Part shown: positions 59,659-64,000 of the stretch, one piece after another
Numbering within the stretch: position 1 is the first letter of the stretch
How the letters are laid out: each line of letters starts with the position of its first letter
The notes under the pieces: generated by a model
The model's input: only the letters and a program-made list of their open reading frames with translations
The model's database searches: none
Told to the model about the DNA's origin: nothing
Program-made: the position numbers and the translations under genes
Assembly: GCF_015057245.1 (NCBI RefSeq)
Contig: NZ_SVET01000011.1
Coordinates: 1-64,000 of the forward strand
DNA length: 64,000 nt
Reading direction: 5' to 3'
Source of the DNA: Pseudobutyrivibrio ruminis
GTDB taxonomy: Bacteria > Bacillota > Clostridia > Lachnospirales > Lachnospiraceae

Positions 59659-60249
59659 ATGAGTGTAGTAGACATATTTTTATTCGGTGTAGGTCTATCT
59701 ATGGATGCATTTGCTGTAGCTATCTGCAAAGGACTGGCAATGAAGCAGGTAAATAAAAAGCAAATGTTTATGATAGCACTATTCTTCGGTGGTTTTCAGG
59801 CATTGATGCCACTGATTGGTTTCATTTTGGGAAGTGCTTTTGCTGATATGATTTCAGCTTATGATCATTGGATTGCCTTCGTACTTCTGTTATATGTAGG
59901 TGGCAAAATGATTATTGACGCCATCCGTGAATGGAAGGATGAGGATAAGGTGGAAATCATGGATCCACCACTTGATTTAAAAGAACTTACACTTCTTGCA
60001 ATTGCCACAAGTATTGATGCTTTAGCATGCGGAGTTACTTTTTCATTCTACGAAGAATTTAACATCTTTAGAGCAATCATAATAATTGGTTTAACAACAT
60101 TTGCTATTTCAGCAGGTGGTGTTTATGTGGGAAATATTTTTGGTAATAAGTTCAAGGCAAAGGCCCAGTTATTAGGCGGATTTATCTTGATTTTCCTGGG
60201 CGTGAAAATCTTGCTTGAGCATTTATATGGAATATCATTTGGGTTTTAA
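59659..60249 (+). CDS. mntP: Manganese efflux pump MntP
   Basis: A 196-residue six-helix membrane protein that exports Mn2+. LSMDAFAVAICKG (near 15-27) and TSIDALACGVTFSF (near 117-130) are the paired Asp-containing motifs of the family. An AAAAGGAG site precedes the ATG at 59659; the frame stays open upstream into the terminator, which is not coding. Expression should be induced by manganese through the riboswitch. Confidence 0.96.
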   Translation: MSVVDIFLFGVGLSMDAFAVAICKGLAMKQVNKKQMFMIALFFGGFQALMPLIGFILGSAFADMISAYDHWIAFVLLLYVGGKMIIDAIREWKDEDKVEIMDPPLDLKELTLLAIATSIDALACGVTFSFYEEFNIFRAIIIIGLTTFAISAGGVYVGNIFGNKFKAKAQLLGGFILIFLGVKILLEHLYGISFGF

Positions 60250-60263
60250 AGGAGGAGAATTAA

Positions 60264-61250
60264 ATGACATTTTTTAGCACAATACCTGGAGCTTTGATTC
60301 TCTTGGTAGTAGGATTTGTATTTTTGATTAAGGGAGCAGATTTCTTCGTTGAAGGCGCATCTGCTGTAGCAAAAAAGCTTCATGTGCCAGCACTTGTAAT
60401 TGGTATGACAATCGTGGCAATGGGAACATCACTACCGGAGCTTTCTGTTTCAGTTACAGCGTCACTTGCGGGAAGCAACCAGTTAGCAATTGGAAATGTA
60501 GTAGGATCTAATATTTTCAACTTGATGGTAGTTCTTGGAAGCTGCGCGTTGTTTTCAGCACTTGAAGTAGCTGATGACACTATTAAAAAGGATTTTCCTT
60601 TTTCAGTAGCATGTGCAGTTGGCCTTATGATTATGGGATTAATCGGAAATTCAGTTGGACATTTTGATGGTTTGCTTCTTATTGTAGCTTTTGTTATCTT
60701 CCTTGGTTCGATGTTAATGTCAGCTAAGAAGCACAGAACAACTGCAGCAGAAATTGCAGAGGAAGAAGCAGAAAATGAAATCGTAGATATTCCAACCTGG
60801 CTTTGTATTATCTATATCATTGGCGGCGCTGTTGCTATCAAGTTTGGCGGTGATTGGGTAGTTGATTCATGTACAACACTTGCTCTTAAGTTTGGTATGT
60901 CAGAAACTCTTGTTGGTCTAACAATCGTAGCACTTGGAACATCACTTCCTGAGCTTGTAACATCAATTGTTGCTGCTAAGAAAAATGAGCTTGATATGGC
61001 AATTGGAAATGTAGTTGGTTCTAATATATTTAATATACTTTTGATTCTTGGCGTGGCAGGTGCAATTTCACCTATGACTTACCTTACAGTAAACGCTATT
61101 GATACATTGATTCTTGTAGCTTTTTCAGCTGTTGTGTGGCTCATGTGTTTAAAGAAAAAGAATCTAAATAGAGCTAATGGAATCATCATGTTGTTACTTT
61201 ATGTGGCATATCTTGCTTATATCATCGTAAGAGATGGCGGTGTAGCATAG
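60264..61250 (+). CDS. Calcium/sodium antiporter (CaCA family, YrbG-like)
   Basis: A 328-residue exchanger with about ten membrane helices. The two alpha-repeats are GTSLPELSVSVTASLAG...GNVVGSNIFNL and GTSLPELVTSIVAAKK...GNVVGSNIFNI, with the ion-binding Glu and Asn residues intact. It probably exports Ca2+ in exchange for Na+ (or K+). An acidic cytoplasmic loop (EIAEEEAENEIVD) separates the halves. It follows mntP by 14 bases, so both may be under the manganese riboswitch. Confidence 0.93.
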   Translation: MTFFSTIPGALILLVVGFVFLIKGADFFVEGASAVAKKLHVPALVIGMTIVAMGTSLPELSVSVTASLAGSNQLAIGNVVGSNIFNLMVVLGSCALFSALEVADDTIKKDFPFSVACAVGLMIMGLIGNSVGHFDGLLLIVAFVIFLGSMLMSAKKHRTTAAEIAEEEAENEIVDIPTWLCIIYIIGGAVAIKFGGDWVVDSCTTLALKFGMSETLVGLTIVALGTSLPELVTSIVAAKKNELDMAIGNVVGSNIFNILLILGVAGAISPMTYLTVNAIDTLILVAFSAVVWLMCLKKKNLNRANGIIMLLLYVAYLAYIIVRDGGVA

Positions 61251-61323
61251 ATTAAATGTGGTAAAAAGTACAGTGTTATGGTAAAATCATAAAGTTTAAA
61301 GGGTTGAATAAGGAGGTAATTTT

Positions 61324-61680
61324 ATGGGTCTTTTAGACAATCTTTCAGATAGCATTAGAAGTACCACCCAAGACCTTAGCAAAAAAGCTCAAAACGCTAC
61401 AGATATGACCAAATTGCAGTATGACAAAAAGGTCAAAGAAGGCGAACTTATCAAGCTTTATGAAAAGCTTGGCAAGAAATACTATCAAGAGCACAAAGAT
61501 GAGGACAGCGAAGATATCAAACGAATCACCGCTGTGACTCTTCGAATCAAAGAGATATCAGATGATATCATGGCACTTAAAGGCGGTGTAGCCTGCCCTA
61601 AGTGTGGCGCATTAGTCAAAAATGGCTCCATGTACTGTAGTGCATGTGGAGAAAAAATAGAGGATATTTTTGAAGAGTAG
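61324..61680 (+). CDS. Small protein with coiled coil and C-terminal zinc ribbon
   Basis: A 118-residue soluble protein. Residues 1-85 are helical and charged (QYDKKVKEGELIKLYEKLGKKYY), and the C-terminus forms a zinc ribbon: CPKC near 96-99 and CSAC near 110-113. Such proteins are annotated as zinc-ribbon domain proteins of unknown function. It has an AAGGAGG ribosome site and lies 9 bases before metG. Confidence 0.75.
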   Translation: MGLLDNLSDSIRSTTQDLSKKAQNATDMTKLQYDKKVKEGELIKLYEKLGKKYYQEHKDEDSEDIKRITAVTLRIKEISDDIMALKGGVACPKCGALVKNGSMYCSACGEKIEDIFEE

Positions 61681-61689
61681 GAGTTAAGA

Positions 61690-63663
61690 ATGGGTAACAA
61701 AGGCAATTATTACATCACCACAGCAATTGCTTACACATCAGGTAAGCCACATATTGGAAACACATACGAAATCGTGCTTGCAGATTCAATCGCTCGTTTC
61801 CGTCGCCAGGAAGGATACAATGTTTTCTTCCAGACAGGAACAGATGAGCACGGTCAGAAAATCGAGTTAAAGGCCGCTGAAGCAGGCATCACTCCAAAGG
61901 AGTTTGTTGATAATGTTTCAGGTCAGGTTAGAAATATCTGGGATTTAATGAACACATCTTATGACAAGTTCATCCGTACAACAGATGAGGATCATGAGAA
62001 GCAGGTTAAGAAGATTTTCAAGAAGCTCTACGATAAGGGCGATATTTACAAGAGCTCATACGAAGGACTTTACTGTACACCATGTGAGTCTTTCTGGACA
62101 GAGTCACAGCTTGTTGATGGCAAGTGCCCTGACTGCGGTCGTGAGGTTCAGCCAGCAAAGGAAGAGGCTTACTTCTTCAAGATGAGCAAATACGCTGACA
62201 GGCTTATTGATTATATCAATACACATCCTGAGTTTATTCAGCCAGTTTCTCGTAAGAACGAGATGATGAATAACTTCCTTCTTCCAGGATTACAGGATCT
62301 TTGTGTTAGCCGTACATCATTTACATGGGGTATCCCAGTAGATTTTGATCCAAAGCACGTTGTTTATGTATGGCTTGATGCTCTTACAAACTATATCACA
62401 GGTATTGGTTATGATTGTGATGGTGAATCATCTGATCAGTTCAAGGCTTTATGGCCAGCTGACCTTCACCTTATCGGAAAGGATATTATCCGTTTCCATA
62501 CAATTTATTGGCCTATTTTCCTTATGGCACTTGATCTTCCACTTCCAAAGCAGGTATTTGGACATCCATGGCTTCTTACAAAGTCAGCTGATGGTGGTGA
62601 CGACAAGATGTCTAAGTCAAAGGGAAATGTTATCTATGCAGATGAATTAGTTGATTTCTTCGGTGTAGATGCAGTTAGATATTTTGTTCTTCACGAAATG
62701 CCATTCGAGAATGATGGTGCTATTTCATGGCCACTTATGGTTGAGCGTGTTAACTCAGACCTTGCAAACACACTTGGAAACCTTGTAAACCGTACAATCT
62801 CAATGAGCAACAAGTACTTCGGTGGCGTTGTTGAGGATAAGGGTGTTACAGAGGAAGTTGATGCAGATCTTAAAGCTGTAGTTACAGGTACAGTTGCAGC
62901 AGTTGAGTCAAAGATGGCTGAACTTCGTGTTGCAGATGCTATTACAGAAGTATTCAATCTCTTCAAGAGATGTAACAAATATATCGACGAGACAATGCCT
63001 TGGGCACTTGCAAAGGACGAGACAAAGCAGGATAGACTTGCTACTGTTCTCTACAACTTGGTTGAGGGCATCTCAATTGGTGCTACACTTCTCAAGGCTT
63101 TCATGCCTGAGACATCAGAAAAGGTATTAGCTCAGCTTGGTGCAAAGGAAATCCCTTACGATGAGCTTTCTACTTTCGGTCACTATGTAAACGGTGACAA
63201 GGTTACAGATGCTCCAGAGATTCTCTTTGCTCGTCTTGACCTTGATGAGGTTATGGCAAAGGTTGCAGAGCTTCATCCAGCACAGCCAGAGGAAGCAGAT
63301 GCTGATGATGAGGAAGGAATCGATATCGAAGCAAAGCCTGAAATCACATTTGACGATTTCATGAAGCTTCAGTTCCAGGTTGGTAAGATTGTTTCTTGTG
63401 AAGCAGTTAAGGGTTCAAAGAAGCTCCTTTGCTCACAGGTAAAGATTGGTTCACAGACAAAGCAGATTGTTTCTGGTATCAGCAAGCACTACTCTCCAGA
63501 GGAGATGGTTGGAAAGAAGGTTATGGTTCTTGTAAACCTTAAGCCAGCAAAGCTTGCAGGTGTTCTTTCAGAAGGAATGTTACTTTGCGCAGAGGATGCT
63601 GAAGGCAACCTTTCACTTATGACACCAGAGAAGTCAATGCCATCAGGCGCGGAGATTTGTTAA
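61690..63663 (+). CDS. metG: Methionyl-tRNA synthetase
   Basis: A 657-residue class I synthetase. The HIGH motif is KPHIGNTYE near 17-25, the zinc site CTPCESFW...CPDCG near 128-150, and KMSKSKGN near 303-310. A C-terminal EMAP/Trbp111-type tRNA-binding domain (FDDFMKLQFQVGKIVSCEAV to the end) follows an acidic linker (EEADADDEEGIDIEA). The length is typical for MetRS with a fused tRNA-binding domain. Confidence 0.97.
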   Translation: MGNKGNYYITTAIAYTSGKPHIGNTYEIVLADSIARFRRQEGYNVFFQTGTDEHGQKIELKAAEAGITPKEFVDNVSGQVRNIWDLMNTSYDKFIRTTDEDHEKQVKKIFKKLYDKGDIYKSSYEGLYCTPCESFWTESQLVDGKCPDCGREVQPAKEEAYFFKMSKYADRLIDYINTHPEFIQPVSRKNEMMNNFLLPGLQDLCVSRTSFTWGIPVDFDPKHVVYVWLDALTNYITGIGYDCDGESSDQFKALWPADLHLIGKDIIRFHTIYWPIFLMALDLPLPKQVFGHPWLLTKSADGGDDKMSKSKGNVIYADELVDFFGVDAVRYFVLHEMPFENDGAISWPLMVERVNSDLANTLGNLVNRTISMSNKYFGGVVEDKGVTEEVDADLKAVVTGTVAAVESKMAELRVADAITEVFNLFKRCNKYIDETMPWALAKDETKQDRLATVLYNLVEGISIGATLLKAFMPETSEKVLAQLGAKEIPYDELSTFGHYVNGDKVTDAPEILFARLDLDEVMAKVAELHPAQPEEADADDEEGIDIEAKPEITFDDFMKLQFQVGKIVSCEAVKGSKKLLCSQVKIGSQTKQIVSGISKHYSPEEMVGKKVMVLVNLKPAKLAGVLSEGMLLCAEDAEGNLSLMTPEKSMPSGAEIC

Positions 63664-63664
63664 T

Positions 63665-64000
63665 ATGATTTTTGAGACACATGCTCATTATGATGATGAG
63701 AAGTTCGACGAGGATAGAGTCGAACTTCTTTCTCATTTATTGAGAGAAAACAATATCGGTAATATTGTAAATGTAGGTGCAACCTTTAGAGGTTGTAAGG
63801 ACAGTATAAAACTAGCTGAGGAGTACGATAATGTATACGCAGCCATAGGAATACATCCAGAGGAAATAGATGAAATAAACGAAGATGTCATCAATTGGCT
63901 AAGGGAAAATTCATCAAATCCAAAGGTTGTTGCAATAGGTGAAATCGGCCTTGATTATTACTGGGTGAAGGAGACAGAGCAAAGAGCAAAACAGCGTCTT
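63665..64000 (+). CDS. tatD: TatD family deoxyribonuclease, N-terminal part (partial)
   Basis: 112 codons are visible before the window ends. The start MIFETHAHYDDEKFDEDR shows the metal-binding HxH, GIHPEEI supplies a further His and VAIGEIGLDYY the conserved Glu and Asp of TatD metallohydrolases. The start lies 1 base after the metG stop. The metG-tatD order is common in Firmicutes (followed by rnmV and ksgA). Confidence 0.93.
   Translation, partial: MIFETHAHYDDEKFDEDRVELLSHLLRENNIGNIVNVGATFRGCKDSIKLAEEYDNVYAAIGIHPEEIDEINEDVINWLRENSSNPKVVAIGEIGLDYYWVKETEQRAKQRL

Overview
This is a low-GC Firmicutes chromosome window centred on the replication origin. The order rpmH-rnpA-yidD-yidC-jag-mnmE-mnmG-rsmG-(parAB) on one side and dnaA-dnaN-S4-recF-gyrB-gyrA on the other is the classic Gram-positive origin block. 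Small conserved proteins that look like the DUF3881 and DUF4446 families, a class I two-subunit fumarase and the overall protein flavour point to Lachnospiraceae (Butyrivibrio, Pseudobutyrivibrio or Roseburia-like). The genus is an inference. Genes left of about 36.6 kb run mostly on the minus strand and genes right of it mostly on the plus strand, as expected for two replichores leaving oriC.

Layout. 1-0.9 kb: rpsF-ssb-rpsR (rpsR cut by the window edge). 1.0-8.3 kb: sirtuin, a PAP2-related membrane protein, then a block syntenic with the Bacillus yaaO-tmk-yaaR-holB-yaaT-yabB-rsmI cluster, with a guanylate-kinase-like gene in the tmk slot. 8.3-12.7 kb: a MobA-like nucleotidyltransferase, an AbiE-type pair whose toxin half looks degenerate, an orphan winged-helix-like protein and a membrane-anchored D,D-carboxypeptidase. 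12.8-15.8 kb: trmB, tRNA-Lys, and a two-gene unit made of a CheC/FliY-type phosphatase and a membrane protein with acidic repeats.

16.05-25.30 kb: an integrative, probably mobilizable element of about 9.2 kb inserted inside a tRNA-Arg(CCT) gene. A 15-bp direct repeat marks both ends. The insertion splits the host tRNA at the anticodon loop, and the element carries its own complete tRNA-Arg(CCT) beside the integrase. It encodes two GNAT acetyltransferases, a RhuM-like protein, a sigma-70-like factor coupled to an XRE regulator, a MobV-type relaxase, a CHC2 primase-like protein, a VapE-type ATPase and a tyrosine recombinase. A 500-bp non-coding region full of GC-rich hairpins separates the two divergent gene sets.

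25.4-46.8 kb: the origin block, with two perfect parS sites (one at the centre of a 42-bp perfect palindrome), a DnaA-box cluster upstream of dnaA and weaker boxes downstream of it, then gyrase and fumarase. 46.8-52.7 kb: a complete oligopeptide ABC transporter (oppBCDFA). 52.7-54.9 kb: tRNA-Ser, tRNA-Cys, tyrS and a PAP2 phosphatase. 54.9-59.5 kb: two GH13 alpha-glucosidases around a LacI-family regulator with three matching palindromic operators. 59.5-64 kb: a manganese riboswitch in front of mntP, a Ca2+/Na+ exchanger, a zinc-ribbon protein, metG and the start of tatD.

Housekeeping calls rest on strong motif and synteny evidence. The points most worth following up are the tRNA-splitting element with its replacement tRNA, the split FliY-like pair, the degenerate AbiE toxin and the parS palindrome.
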